The notes: generated by a model from the sequence alone, not told the origin. A DNA stretch of 64,000 bases from Macrotis lagotis (GCF_037893015.1 NC_133665.1:21923207-21987206); one strand, 5' to 3'. Shown: positions 42,557 through 54,750, counted from the first letter of the stretch. Numbers and translations are program-made.

Positions 42557-42900
42557 AATGTCTTTTCTCTCCAGGATTGATATAAATATTCAATTTTGGC
42601 TACCACATTTGTAAAAGGACGTGGATGAAATGCAGAGAAGAAGCAAACAGATTGGTGGATCTGGAACCATGTCATAAGAAGATCAATTAAATGAATAGAG
42701 GTGTTTAGCCTAAAGACTTGGGGGGAAACTTGATCACTGTCTTTCAAATATCCAAAGAGAAGAGAAAATTGAAGATAAAATATACTTTTATTTCTTTAAG
42801 AGAGATAGAATTAGGACCATTTAGCTGAAGTAACTTGGAGGCAGATGGCAGCTTACTATATTGAAAATCTTTATAAATTTAAGAGACTTAGGAGGAGTAG
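42557..42900 (+). mobile_element. L3/CR1-type LINE fragment
   Basis: GACTTGGGGGGAAACTTGAT, CACTGTCTTTCAAATATCCA, then AGAGATAGAATTAGGACCAT matches the L3 consensus series as I recall it. No coding part. Confidence 0.45.
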
Positions 42901-43480
42901 ACTTGAGGGGCATATTACTGTGATGTGGTAGAGTGGTGACCCATATACCATATACCAAAAGAGCACAAACTTTGGGAGTTTCTGCTAAGATGAAAAGTAG
43001 GTGAATATAGTACAAGAACCAGCCTAGCTAAGCCTGATAGCTTTGATGACCTTACCTGTGATCCTCCCACATGCAGCACAGTAATTGTGATTCTGATTGT
43101 GCTTCTGGTGCTGCTTCAGTTGTCTGGCCTGGTACGGATATCTATCAGTATCCTACCCACCTGGGCATCTCTCTGGAGGTGAGCCTGGCACTTTCTAGGG
43201 CCACAGAGAATCTAGATGAGTCACAGAATGATTCATTGAGGAGCACCATGGATAAAGGGGACAGAAAGGAGGAAGGAGAGTAAGAACAGATGTAAGAAGA
43301 GTAGACCTTTCCCCAGAATGCAAGAAGGAAGTCATAAATACTCAAAGCTTAAGAAGAAGCAAATCATATAGGAGGACAAGGAGCTCACTGGGTAGCCTCA
43401 GAATCTGGGATTGAGCTCTTTAGCAAGGTTGCAATGTACTGAGGGTCTGTGGACTTTTGGGAAGTAGTGTGGATAACTTG
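42901..43480. other. No recognised feature
   Basis: May start with a continuation of the L3 fragment. No gene seen. Confidence 0.3.
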
Positions 43481-44110
43481 CAGACTCTGTCAGACAGATA
43501 ACTGCCATCGAAGTGCTTTGTGCAAAGCTCTGTGAAGACTGGAGATACAAAGAAAGGCAAAGAACCATTCCTTGCCCTCAAGGAGCTCACTGGAGACAAC
43601 CTGCCAGCCACAGTACAAAAGGTACTGTCATCAAGGTTTCTTGAAGTAGGTGGGAGTGAAGACTTGAAGGAAGTCAGGGAAGATGAAAGGAGGAGAAAAA
43701 AAAGGAGAGGGTTCCAGGAATAGGGAACAGCCAGTGAAAATGCTCAGAGTTCAGAGATGGAGGATGTTTGAGGAGGCCAATGTCACTGGAAGATAGAGCA
43801 GGAAGGAGAAGAAAACTGAGAGGGGTCAGATTCTAAAGGATTTTTAAAAGCTAAACAGAGAATTTTATGTTTGATCCTGGAAGTAATAGGGAACCATGGA
43901 AAATGATTGGAGGTTGGTGTGGTTAGACCATAGTTTTAGAAAGCTTGGATTTGTCAACTGAATGAAAGATGAATTGGATGGGGAGGGACTTGAGGCAGGC
44001 TGTCCAGCCAGCACAGTCTTGCAGTAGTTCAAGTGTGAGGTGATGTGGCCACCCCAGGGTGGGAGTAGTGTAATAAAAGAGATATGTGGAAAGGGTAAAT
44101 AATAGGACTT
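43481..44110 (-). mobile_element. L2-type LINE fragment, about 0.6 kb
   Basis: TTGCCCTCAAGGAGCTCACT, GGGAACAGCCAGTGAAAATG, AGGCCAATGTCACTGGAAGA, GATCCTGGAAGTAATAGGGA, GACTTGAGGCAGGCTGTCCA: the best-preserved L2-group copy in the window. Confidence 0.6.
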
Positions 44111-44756
44111 TTCTGATGGCCTGGGGGGACTGAATTAGAGGGATCCTTGAACCTCTATGTCACTGGATTTTAGACAGAAGTATTTATACCTCTTGCTACC
44201 TTTCTCCCCAACTACCTATGTTCCTGAATCCAATATTACCCTGGAGTGTGCTCAGTCTCCACTCTATAGGACCGCACTCACTAGTTTTCTTCTCAGAAGT
44301 GTGATTTGTGCCCCCTTCCCTTTATCTAGCTTTTCTCCTTTCCCACTCCCCAGGATAGTTTTAAGATGAGATAGATGCCCCTTTCCCCTAGAAATGATAA
44401 AGAGTTATGGATTTCTATTAAAAGATGGGAGGAAACTGAGACCAGCTATCTCATTTTCTTTTCTTCTTTTTTAAATAACGCATGATTAATTTTTATTCAT
44501 TGAAAGAACATTACTTTCTCATTTTCTCCTGAAGACTTGATTTTACTGGACCCTGGAGGGCATCTATGGAGTATGTAGAAATCACTCAATGTGAGCCCTG
44601 TTCTATTAGGAAAAACTCTGAAATAATCAAAAATGACCCAAAATTAAAAGAACTACATCCCAAGAGAATGGATTCTCTATCCCTGGATCTTCAAGAAGAG
44701 AGGGTCTATGGGCTTTTGTGAAATAATGTTGATAAGAAAAGAAAGGAAAACAAGCC
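44111..44756. other. No recognised feature
   Basis: Plain sequence between L2 and MAR1. Confidence 0.35.
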
Positions 44757-44965
44757 TTGTTTGTTGTTGTAACTGTTGGTCAGTCATTTTCAGTCAAGTC
44801 TGACTCATTTGGAGTTTTCTTGGCAAAGATACTGGAATGGTTTGCCATTTCCTTCTCCAGCTTCTTTTTACAGAGGAAGAAACTAAAGCAAAAACAGTTA
44901 AGTAACTTGGCCAGGGTCACAGAGTAAATAAGAGTCTGACTGATTTCAGGAAGATGAGATCTCAA
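44757..44965 (-). mobile_element. MAR1-type SINE
   Basis: On plus: TGTTTGTTGTTGTAACTGTT, AGTCTGACTCATTTGGAGTT, ATACTGGAATGGTTTGCCAT, CTTCTCCAG. The reversed head is damaged. Confidence 0.75.
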
Positions 44966-45094
44966 GCCTCAATTTCCCCTTCTCAGTTTACTCACCAACC
45001 CCTTACAAATTAAATCCTAGTAATATATTACAGTTTCAACTTAGCATTTCTGGCTCAGGATACTTTTACCTATGTTATTATGTTCCTAGATAGA

Positions 45095-45345
45095 GAGATG
45101 GCTTTGGAATAGGAAAGATGTAGATTCAGCTTTTACCTCTGACACACTGTATGAATCTAGGTGATCATTTAATTTTTCATTTCCCTGGGGGAACTCTAAG
45201 ACTATTATAAATTGTAGTCATGGGTGATCTACATTGATAGAGGGAGTTAGTTCCCTTAGCTAAGGTAAAAAGAGAGGGTCTGCTTAAAGTAAAATGAGGG
45301 AGTTGAACTAGATGGTCTCTGGCATCCCATTCAATTATTGATCCA
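45095..45345 (+). mobile_element. MIR/THER-type SINE
   Basis: TAGGAAAGATGTAGATTCAG, CTCTGACACACTGTATGAAT, CATTGATAGAGGGAGTTAGT, TGAACTAGATGGTCTCTGGC. Confidence 0.65.
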
Positions 45346-46804
45346 TGAATCTATTGAGTCAGTTAAAAATGAGGCTTTGAATTTTTGCTGTATCACTTAC
45401 AAGTTGATGAAAGAGAGAGAGAAAGAGAAGAGATGGGTCAGGCAGAGTGTGTTGGTTTTGGCATAAACAGTTCATACATTTTAGAAAGTCATATTAAAAA
45501 GTGTATCAGTGTACAAGCCCCTCCCCAGGATATTACTCCCTAGCCAATCCCTCTACCTTGTCTACACCTACTACTTCCCAACTTGCTGTTGATGCTCAGC
45601 AGGTATTTCCTCATTTATTCTTCCCTTTCTTCTTACATTAGCCATGCTTGGTCCCTGGCAGGGAACATAAATAGGCAGAGGAATTGCTTTCAGTAGCTAC
45701 CTTATAAGAATATAATATTTGCTGTCTATCACAAAACTCTTCTCCATATTGAGTTCTAGCATACAAATTGAAATATTATGCCACAAAATTATTAGCGTTT
45801 CATGCACAGGAAGGATGTTAAGGATAAACAAGCTACTCATGGGACATTTTTGTGAGAAAATGAATAGTATTAAAGAGCTCATGCTGTGTAAGATGAGACT
45901 TCAGACCTCTCAGAAACATTTCAATCAGGAAGGCACTTTAATTTAAATTGCAGAAAGGGGTTTTTTTGTGTTTTTTTTTTTAGAGAAAGTGAGACTGGGT
46001 GCCAAGGTGATGAGGTTATGTATCTGAACATATGCTAGAATAAAAACAGATGAGATTCTTCAAGCTGAGTAACTGTCTGGAGTCTAAGACTTTTTTTTTA
46101 AACTTTGCCACCTAAAATCTGTTCTCAGAATTTTTATCTAGGCAATTGCTGTGAACCATTTCTAATTCCCATATTTCACCTGGCTTCTTGTTACCCATTT
46201 AATTAATTTACAGGTGGATGGTTTTAGGAATTTCTTTGCAATATCTTTTTAACTTCCACTGCCTGCCCTCACTGCCATTCTTTGATTTTTATTTGATGAT
46301 ACTATTTCTGTGATGAAAGTTCAATATTTAGCTCTCCACCTCTCTGCATTCTTAGTGAAATTGATAGAATGCTTAACTTCTTCTGAGTGCTCTCAAATAG
46401 CAGATCTTTTGCCTAGTAATCTAGAAAGAAAAAGCTAGCAGTGATACATGTGATCGGACAGAGAGAAATACCCTGTTTTCTGCATTGTCTGAAAAATTGC
46501 AGTGCACTAAGAATGAGTTTAGAAGTCAAAGGAGAAAAATGAGCATGGCAGGTGATGAAAAAAGTCTAACATTTAGAGAATATAGTGGTTGCTAAGAGGA
46601 GAAAGCGGATAGAAATCTGGGACTTAGAACTTAAGGGAAAGAGCTGTACATTAGTGATCTGAAAATAATAAAATAAATTAAACATCTGTTGAAACTGTAG
46701 AGCAACAGGAGGTGCATTTAAGAAGGATACCCATGAACCCCAGTAGAAATTAAATCTCTGTAATATTTTATAGTTACAATATGACATTTCCAGTTTAAGA
46801 TTCT
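45346..46804. other. No recognised feature
   Basis: About 1.4 kb without a nameable repeat or exon. A T run lies near 45961-45981. Confidence 0.35.
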
Positions 46805-46995
46805 TCTTCCTGCTGAGTTCAAGTTCTGCCCCTAACACATACTGACTGTGAGAACTTAGGTAATATTTAATCTTTCAGTTCCCAGAGCTCTCTAACTCTT
46901 AAATTGCAGAGATTTGGATGATCTGCATTGTTAGAGGGATTTCTTATGCCAGAAGCTCCCTAGGCTAATGAAGTCACAGGTCCACTTTTACAAAA
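46805..46995 (+). mobile_element. MIR/THER-type SINE
   Basis: GCTGAGTTCAAGTTCTGCCC, GCATTGTTAGAGGGATTTCT, GCTAATGAAGTCACAGGTCC: marsupial MIR variant. Confidence 0.65.
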
Positions 46996-47640
46996 AAAAA
47001 AAGTGTTATAGTAAAATGAATTTAAAGTATGTTAAAATATTTTAAAATGTTGGAAAGTATAGTTCATGAGAAAGATATAAGAAAATGCAAGGGCCTATAG
47101 ACTACACAGAAAGCTTATATTTATAGATGTGAGAAAGTAATTGGGAGGCATGGGAAATGGTGATTGCTAAATGATGTAACAAAAAAAATGAAGCCAGATA
47201 TATTTTATGTCAGAAAATGATTTGTTATTGATGTGAGAGTCATTCCTGAATCAACTGTATATTATAGACCATCAGTTTGTGAGAACAAAGATAAAAATAA
47301 TATAAATATAGAAAAATAAAAAATAAAAAAGATACTATATATAACTGAGGTAACTCCAACTGACTCCATTAAAACAAGTTGTTCATACCAAAAATTGGAA
47401 AATGTGTGGAGGAATGGACATTGACATAAGATCACCATTTCCTAAAGAACTTTAATTGAGACAAATCATCAGAACGAGACCTAAAGAAACTTTAGCAGTC
47501 CTATCCCCTTTGTAGCAAGGAGATTGTGTTGGTAACTGAATCAGTTTCTAAGGTTTTTAAGGTATTTATTAAGTGTTTATTCTGATTTAGAATATGAACT
47601 TGTTTGTAAAATGATGGAAGATTATGAGTAGTAGCTCTAT
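46996..47640. other. No recognised feature
   Basis: AT-rich, with A runs. No gene. Confidence 0.35.
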
Positions 47641-49187
47641 AAATTTTATTGTTGTTCACAGTCATGCCCAACTCTTTTATGATCTCATTTGGGATTTTCT
47701 TGGCAAATATAGAGGGATAGTTTGTCATTTCTTCCTCTCGCTTATTTTACACATGTCCAAATTTGATTGCCTGGAGAAGTTCATCAGTATTGTACATCAG
47801 TTCCTCGATGGCATGCTTGCCTGGGGTTCTGGATAGTGGTGATGCTCGAGATTTCCCAGTCACCAATGGAGTAAAACAAGGATGTGTCCTTGCTCCCATA
47901 CTTTTTAGCATGATGTTTTCAGCCATGTTATCAAACGCCTTCACTGAGGATGAACATGGCCTCAAGGCAGCTACCACACTGATGGCAATTTCTTCAACTT
48001 GGAAAGGTTACAAGCCAAGAGCAAAGTGGAGGGAGTGTTGGTGCATGATCTTCTGTTTGCAGATGATTGTGCATTCAGTGCAGCCTCTGAAGCTGAGACA
48101 CAAAAAAGCATGGATCAATTCTCTGTTACTTGTGCTCATTTTGGTCTAACAATGAACACTACAAAAACCCTGGTGTTCCATCAGCCAGCACCATACCATC
48201 CATATGTGGAACCATTAATTATAGCAAATGGAGAAGTTTTGATTACTGTGGACAAGTTCACTCACCTTGGCAGTGTCCTTTCCAAGGAAGTACACAATGA
48301 CAATGAAGTTGATACATGCATTGCCAGAGCTAGCTCAGTATTTGGGAGGCTCTGAAAGAAAGTGTGAGACAGAAGAGGTATTAGACTGACTACTGAACTG
48401 AAGATCTGTAGAGCCATTGTGCTGACTTCATTGTTATATGCCTACAAAACCTGGACAGTCTACCAGCACCATGTCAGGAAAATTTAAATTGCTTTAGGAA
48501 GATTCTGAAGGTTACCTGGTAGGAGAAGATACCAGGCACCGAGGTCCTTTCTCGAGCTAAACTGCCTAGCATTCCAACATTACTACAGAGAGTGAAACTA
48601 CGATGGGCTGGACACGTTGTTAGGATGCCAGATGTACACTTGCCAAAAAAGACTATTTTATGGAGAACTCACATAGGTCAAGTGCTGACAAGGGGATCAG
48701 AAGAAGTGATACTGAGACACCCTGAAGGTTTCATTGAAGAACTTTAGAACTGATTGTACAGCATTGGAGACATTGGCATAGTATCACCCAGCATATGGTG
48801 TGCCCTCATTAGTGAGGATACTGCACTCTATGAGGAAGGCAGAATTGAAGTATCTCAAAGGAAATGTGATACCCATAAGTTTAGAGTACTCACCCCAGGT
48901 GTTCTCATGGACTATTTGTCCCCAACCTGTGGTAGAGTATTCCGAACTCATATTGGTCTGATCAGCCACAGTAGAACACACTATAATTTGACTTAAACAA
49001 ATATCATTTTGGTCTTCTTCAATAACAAAGGACAAGAACCAACCACCCAACCAACAACTGAGGAAGACAGGATTAAGTGACTTGCCCAAGGCCACACAGC
49101 CTAGTAAGTAACTGAGGTCAGATTTGAACTCACAAAGATAAATCTTCCTGATTCCAGTCCTGGGGCTCTATCTACTGTGCTACCTAG
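47641..49187 (-). mobile_element. MAR1-type SINE split by the RTE-type LINE
   Basis: The left half (47641-47755) has the BovB-like tail on the minus strand (plus GTCATGCCCAACTCTTTTAT, GGGATTTTCTTGGCAAATAT). The right half (49051-49187) continues with GACTTGCCCAAGGCCACACA to the tRNA-like head (CTATCTACTGTGCTACCTAG on plus). The two halves join in register at the GATGAGGAAACTGAGG segment, so the LINE is the later insertion. Confidence 0.75.
47756..49050 (+). mobile_element. 5'-truncated RTE-type LINE (reverse transcriptase remnant)
   Basis: Translated pieces show a non-LTR reverse transcriptase. CLEKFISIVHQFLDGMLA is followed after a frame change by NGVKQGCVLAPILFSMMFSA, then KSKVEGVLVHDLLFADDCAF with the catalytic FADD, then TMNTTKTLVFHQPAPYHPYV and DKFTHLGSVLSKEVHNDNEV. 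Downstream are the thumb-like and C-terminal parts (RRARLRWAGH-type, here KLRWAGHVVRMPD) and a C2H2-like end (CGRVFRTHIGLISHSRTH). Several stops and frame changes make it dead. Its 3' end (TGGTCTTCTTCAATAACAAA, then GGACAAGAACC and CCAAC repeats) resembles the tail of the RTE-tailed SINEs here. It lies inside a MAR1-type SINE. The clade name is from memory and could be a related non-LTR clade. Confidence 0.8.
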
Positions 49188-49540
49188 TCTTCTAAGAAAT
49201 AGTGAGCAGCAAAGGAATGAAATAATAATCAAAATAAGCTTAAAGATAGCTTGGTAAAAGACTCTGGAAAGTGGAAAGACAGGAGATGAAAAAATAGAAA
49301 AGGCCTGCATTTTTTTCATAGCAAACTCTTTTTGTCATCAATGACACCGGAATTCTTTCATTTGAATTCAATTTCACAGCCCTGATGTAGTGAAAATGTC
49401 ATTGAAAAAGGAGACAAAATCAAAGCTGGAAGGTGAACTAAAGCTAACCTAGTATCCACAGAAAAGGTCTACATCAGAGGTAAAATAATTTTGAGGGATT
49501 GATTTTTCAAGTTGTCTGAAATCTGTATTTCACCACCAGC
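49188..49540. other. No recognised feature
   Basis: Plain sequence after the split SINE. Confidence 0.35.
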
Positions 49541-49835
49541 TTCATCCTTCACACTTGGGATCTCTCTACCAGCATCATTCTTAACCTAGAAATGCCTCTA
49601 CCCTTTAGTCCTCTCTTCTATTTGTTGAGTCTAGTCTATACCAGCATTTTATAAAGCATTCTAGCCATAGCTTTACTCCTTACTCCCTGGACGTTTCCCT
49701 TCCAGCAGCTACCCTTCTCTTACTCCCTTCTAGTTTTCTTTTTATGTTTGTATTCTCCCTTTAGAAGGTAAGGTCCTTGGGAATAAGAACTATCATTTTT
49801 ACTTATATTTGTATTCTTAATAACTGATGAATCTA
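49541..49835 (+). mobile_element. L2-type LINE 3' fragment
   Basis: CTTCACACTTGGGATCTCTC, then TATTCTCCCTTTAGAAGGTA and AAGGTCCTTGGGAATAAGAA resemble the L2-group 3' end. Confidence 0.4.
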
Positions 49836-49849
49836 TCCAAATAGAAAAA

Positions 49850-50000
49850 TAATTTTTTTATTTAAAAAGAGAGAAAAATGAGGAAGAGAAGAGAGAGAGA
49901 GAGAAAGAAAGGAAGGAAGAAAAGGGAGAAAGAGAGGGAAGAAGGAAGGCAGACAAGTAGAAAGATGGGAAGGGAAGAAAGAAAGATGGAAAAAATTATT
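49850..50000. repeat. GA-rich low-complexity tract
   Basis: GAGA, GAAA and GGAAG units over about 140 bases. Confidence 0.85.
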
Positions 50001-51030
50001 AAGTATTTAATAAATACTTTTTGAACTTTTAATATAGCACCTGTAACACCCTTGTTTCATATACTCTGTGGGTCCATATATATTCAAAACCATAGCCCCA
50101 ATTGATGTTTATGCTTTCCCTCATCAGCCAGTAGATGAAATTAATGCAAGATAAAAGAATTTAACAAAATGGAAAGTAAGAAAAAGTACCAATAGAACAT
50201 TTCCCCCATAAAACCTAGGCCACACTCTTTTACAAAATACACATTATAAACAGGAAGAATGAACACATCTAGAAATCATGTATGGGTGCTTATGTGAGGA
50301 ACACATATATGGCAAGCATATATGCATGGGGATATAATTTATATCTCTGAGATTTCAATTTTGCCAATGTGTTTTAGTTATGTTATCTCACTGATCTGCT
50401 ATGCTTATTTACCACATGGTATTGGGTTACATCTCTTTGGCTGCATAATAGAGCTCTCTCTGATGAAATATTCTTGTGGCTGCTATCTGCTGGGTCACCA
50501 ATGTAGTCTTCAGCTATTTTATTTCTTTATTTCTTTAATTCTTATAATAGAAGGAATAGTTCTGAAATCTCTTTCTTTTAAAGGGAGAGAGGGCTCTTTT
50601 TCCAGAAGTTGTTTCAGCTCTTTTACTGAAAAGGCAAGGCCCTTGGGCACCTGGTCTTTCAATTAGAGATATATGGGGTATATTTGAGGAGGACTAGTGC
50701 CTGGTTACCAAATGAGTCCTGTTTTCATTACCCTTCTGAATGATTTGTATTTGACAAATGACGAGTAGGAGTGACTCTGGCACAAAGGCTGTTGAACCCT
50801 CTTCCGGTCTTCTACTGACCTTTTGTTGTCCACCCAACTCTCCTCTATGGCTCCAGGAAGTTGTAGCATATACCTGGGCCTGGCAAACTGTTTTGGAAGA
50901 CAGGCTAAACCAGGTTGAGAGTAACTGATGGGTCTCAAATCACTAGTGAATTAGGGAACTATCTAACCCAAGTATGTGAAGGATAAATGAGAACAATTTG
51001 TTCCAATAGCCATGATAGTGAATGCAACAA
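50001..51030. other. No recognised feature
   Basis: An open frame at 50322-50666 (114 codons) is hydrophobic in part but has no recognisable family. Likely chance. Confidence 0.35.
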
Positions 51031-51268
51031 GTCCTGTGGAGCACTTAGAGGTTGCTCAGATATCAAGGACATTAAGGTCATCCTATATCCTGGGCTGCTG
51101 CCAGTTATTTTGACTTTTGTTTCGCACTGGACTTTGATGACTTTGGAAGTAAGAGTAAGACTGATGACTTTCTACAGCTCTGTCTCACTTAAATTCAGTT
51201 CATACTAAAGTCAAGACTTCACCTGTGATGTCAATGGTTCTCTTCAAAAATGAAATACAAACAACAAT
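51031..51268 (+). mobile_element. RTE-tailed SINE (3' part)
   Basis: GACATTAAGGTCATCCTATA, TTTCGCACTGGACTTTGATG, tail TGGTTCTCTTCAAAAATGAA followed by ATACAAACAACAA. Aligns with the copies at 21415 and 33466. Confidence 0.65.
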
Positions 51269-51725
51269 TAAGGAAAATTCTCCATAAAGAGGAAAGTCTG
51301 TTATTTTCCAGAATCTTAGCCCTATGGTTTAAGATTTTTGAAGACATAGACTATCAGATATTTAGTCTATCTGTAATTGACTTCCTCCTTTCAAAAGGAT
51401 TAAAATCTTTGTTCCAAATGTGTTTCACTTAAATTTAGAAAGTCACATTTACTCCAATAAATTACTGACTTTCAGCCTGCCTTCCTCTGAAGCCCATTTT
51501 TGGGGACTGTATTACAAGCTTCAAACATCTATATGGACCTGAGGCATCATGACTTTCCTCCATTCTCTGAGATGTCTTGTACCTGCTATGCAAATATGTA
51601 AGTGAAAGAAGTGAAAGGAAGGCTAGGTGGTACCACTGTGAAACTCTCTCTTCTTTCAAATCAAAATGTTTATTTTGAATTCCCATCTTTCATGCAATAG
51701 ATATTTAGAGTTGAAAGGTACACCA
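51269..51725. other. No recognised feature
   Basis: Plain sequence leading to half-L1 copy B. Confidence 0.35.
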
Positions 51726-53545
51726 GGCGGAGCCAAGATGGTGACAAGAGTGAATCATGTCTTAGGTGTTCTCTCATAAATCATCGAAACTAAGGACTCT
51801 AACTAAATTTTTGAGAGACAGAACCCACAGAGGGACCCAGTGAGGCAATTCTCCTACTCGTAACCTGGAAAAGAGCAGAAAGGCTCTACTCCCCAGGGCT
51901 GGAGGGGTGGCTCGCCAGAGGCCAGCCAGAGCGAAAGAACTTCAGCCTCTCGGAGGAAGCCCCAGGGTGCTGAAAGCCACCACTCACAGCAGTGCAGGAG
52001 TTTCCTGAGCTATGCCCTGGGGAGCAGCAGGCACAAATTAAGGGAACAGCGGGAGACCCCTGCCAGTGTGAGCACAGGAAGCCCAGCCCTCAGGGAACAC
52101 AGCCAGCAGCATGGCCATCCCGGCCCAGATCCAGGAAACAGAAGCAGGCACCCCCAGGGCAAGAGCCCATTGAACCTAGGGAGGGGAGTGAAAAGAGAGA
52201 GACTGCAGAGCTCTGCCCCTGGAACAGGACTCTGGGGCTCTGAACACATTCAGATCCTGATCACAGTCTAGACCCCCCCATAGAACAGCAGCCCCCCCAA
52301 CCTCAGCCCAGTGGCAGAGTGGGGCGCATATGGTCATTCACAGACCAGGAGGCAGGACAGAGCTTCACACACTGAGATCCTTGTGGGAGTGTCCCAAAAG
52401 CTCAGGAAGCACCCCCAAAACAGGCTTAGGCTGGGAAAATGAGAAAGCAGAGAAAAAAGAGGAACACCATTGAGAAATACATTATCTATGATCCTAAGAA
52501 GGATCAAAATACACAGTCTGAAGATGAGGAAGCACAAGCTCCTGCATCTAAAGACTCCAAGAAAAACAGAAATTGGGCTCAGGCTATGACAGAGCTCAAA
52601 AAAGACTTTGAAAATCAAATGAGGGAGTTGGAAGAAAAACTGGGAAAAGAAATGAGAGATGCAGGAAAAAACATGACAATGAAGTCAGCAGTTAGTCAAG
52701 GACATCCAAAAAAAATGCTGAAGAAAATAACATGTTAAAAACCAGCATAGGTCAAATGGATAAAACAGTTCAAAAAGTTATTGAGGAGAAGAATGCTTTA
52801 AAAATCAGAATTGGCCAGATGGAAAAGGAGATTTGAAAACTCTGAGAAAAACAAATCCTTCAGACAAAGAATAGTACTCAAGGAGATTGATGAATTTATG
52901 AGAAATCCGGACTCAATACTTCAAAACCAAAAAAATGAAAAATTAGAAGAAAATGTGAAACATCTCATTGAAAAAACAACTGATATGGAAAACAGACTTA
53001 GGAAAAATAATTTTAAAATTATTGGAATACCTGAAAGTCATGATCAGGAAAAGAGCCTTGACATCATTTTCAAAGAATTACTACAGGAAAATTGCCCTGA
53101 TATCCTAGAAGCAGAGGGCAAAATAGAAATGGAGAAAAATCCACCAATCCCCCTGAGAAAGAGATCCCCCCCAAAACCCCTAGGAATATTATAACCAAGT
53201 TCCAGAACTCCCAAGTCGAAGAGAAAATATTACAAGCAGCCAGAAGGGCACAATTCAAATATCGTGGAGCTGCAGTCAGGATCACACAGGACTTAGCAGC
53301 AACTACATTGGAAGCCTGTAGGGCTTGGAATATAATATACTAGAAGGCAAAAGAGCTTAGAATGCAACGGAGAATCAACTACCCAGCAAAACTGAATGTT
53401 CTCTTCCAGGGAAAAAGATGAACTTTCAATGAACCAGGGGAATTTCAAATGTTCCTGTTGGAATGGCCAGAGCTGAACAGAAGGTTTGATCTTCAAATAC
53501 AGGACTCAGGTAAAGCATAGAGATTGGAGGAGAAGGGGAAAATAT
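51726..53545 (+). mobile_element. HAL1-like retrotransposon, copy B (3' end missing)
   Basis: The 5' end begins GGCGGAGCCAAGATGGTGAC. The 5' UTR (to about 52438) aligns with that of copy A, including ATTCACAGACCAGGAGGCAG. ORF1 follows at 52439. Shortly after the ORF1 end (CAGGACTCAGGTAAAGCATA, then GGAGGAGAAGGGGAAA) the match stops at an AT/GT-rich simple repeat. The roughly 1 kb 3' UTR seen in copies A and C is missing. Loss of the 3' end with a kept 5' end is the reverse of normal LINE truncation. Confidence 0.78.
52439..53520 (+). pseudogene. L1-type ORF1 of HAL1-like copy B
   Basis: Starts MRKQRKKRNTIEKYI, with SEDEEAQAPASKDSKK, a coiled coil (DFENQMRELEEKLGKE), then NFKIIGIPESHDQEKSLDII for the RRM. 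The frame is broken at about 52735 (stop in the coiled coil) and again after 53194, with at least one further stop in the C-terminal domain. It is a decayed copy with no expected product. Confidence 0.78.
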
Positions 53546-53605
53546 ATAATGTGTATGTGTGTATATATGTATGTATAATATATGTGTATAATATATGTTA
53601 TATAC
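53546..53605. repeat. AT/GT-rich microsatellite at the end of half-L1 copy B
   Basis: TATGTGTG and TATAATATATGTG units begin where the match to copies A and C stops. Confidence 0.85.
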
Positions 53606-54750
53606 CTGAGTCTGAAGATTTGGTTCAGATCTTCAGTAGAATCTACTCAATCAATTAACCTTAGTTTGGATACTGTATACATATATTGCACAGGGAAATG
53701 TCTTCAAAGGCAGAACACAATTCACATCCCTTAACCATATCAATTGGTCCAGGCTACTTATTCATAACTCATCTAGAAGAGATCATCATCAGTTCATTTC
53801 AATGGGGAAATTCATTACTGATAAAAGTAAATACATGTCTTTAGGTTACTTCTGGTCATACCCTCTACATTCTTGAATAATTTCCTTAAAAATGATAGGC
53901 ACATTCTTTTGTTTTTCAATTTTTTCTATAAGACCAATGACACTGTATTTCTTTCTTTCTTTCTTTTCTTTCTCTTTTTCACATCCATCATTCTTATCCA
54001 TATTACCTCCCAATTCTTTTGCACTTGAGTTATTTTTCTGTTTTGACTGTTTTACACAAATCTGTCCTTTAATATGTTAATTCTGCTTTTAATTGATAAA
54101 AATACTATTGAAGCTGATTTCTAAATCGCTGAGCTTCCAATTATCAGATGAGGAAATGTAGGCTCAGGTTGGTGAAATAATATAACTATTCTCTGAGTAG
54201 CAAAATTAGGATTCAAATGCAGGTCTTTTGATTTTAAATATGATGCTTTCCTTATTCACTGAAGTCTCCTCATTTTCCTTCTGATTTCCAATAGAAATGA
54301 TCTTTTTCCACAATCATTGACCAGAGTCAATGATATCTCTCACTGACAGTGAGGGAAACCTGAACAAGTGTCAAATGTCTCTCAGTGACCAAGCACAATG
54401 TGGGTACTTAATTAATGTTCATTGAATTGAATTAGATTTTTAAGTAGATGAGTGTGATGATACTGGGGATCTTTGAAGAAGAGAGTAGATAGAAGGAGGG
54501 CAGTAGTATAACCAACACCATAACTTTTTATTTTATTCAAACAAAGCAAGGTTTCAAATGGACTTGAAAAGGGGAAAGAAAGAAAGCATGGAAGATGTGC
54601 AGTGAGTGTGTATGCAAGGAATATGGAAAAGCACTGAGATATCAAAATATAAGTTTCCTGAGGGCAGTGACTTTGGTCATTCTCATCTTTGCATGGTGTC
54701 TGGTATATAGTAGAGACTTAATAAATATCTATTAAATTAAAAAATTTACC
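53606..54750. other. Spacer with a MIR fragment and an L2 3' end
   Basis: No exon-like sequence. A CT-rich run lies at about 53945-53978. A reversed MIR (ATCAGATGAGGAAATGTAGG, TTCAAATGCAGGTCTTTTGA) lies at about 54130-54260. An L2-group end (TTTCCTGAGGGCAGTGACTT, then GACTTAATAAATATCTATTA) runs to 54740, directly before half-L1 copy C. Confidence 0.5.
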
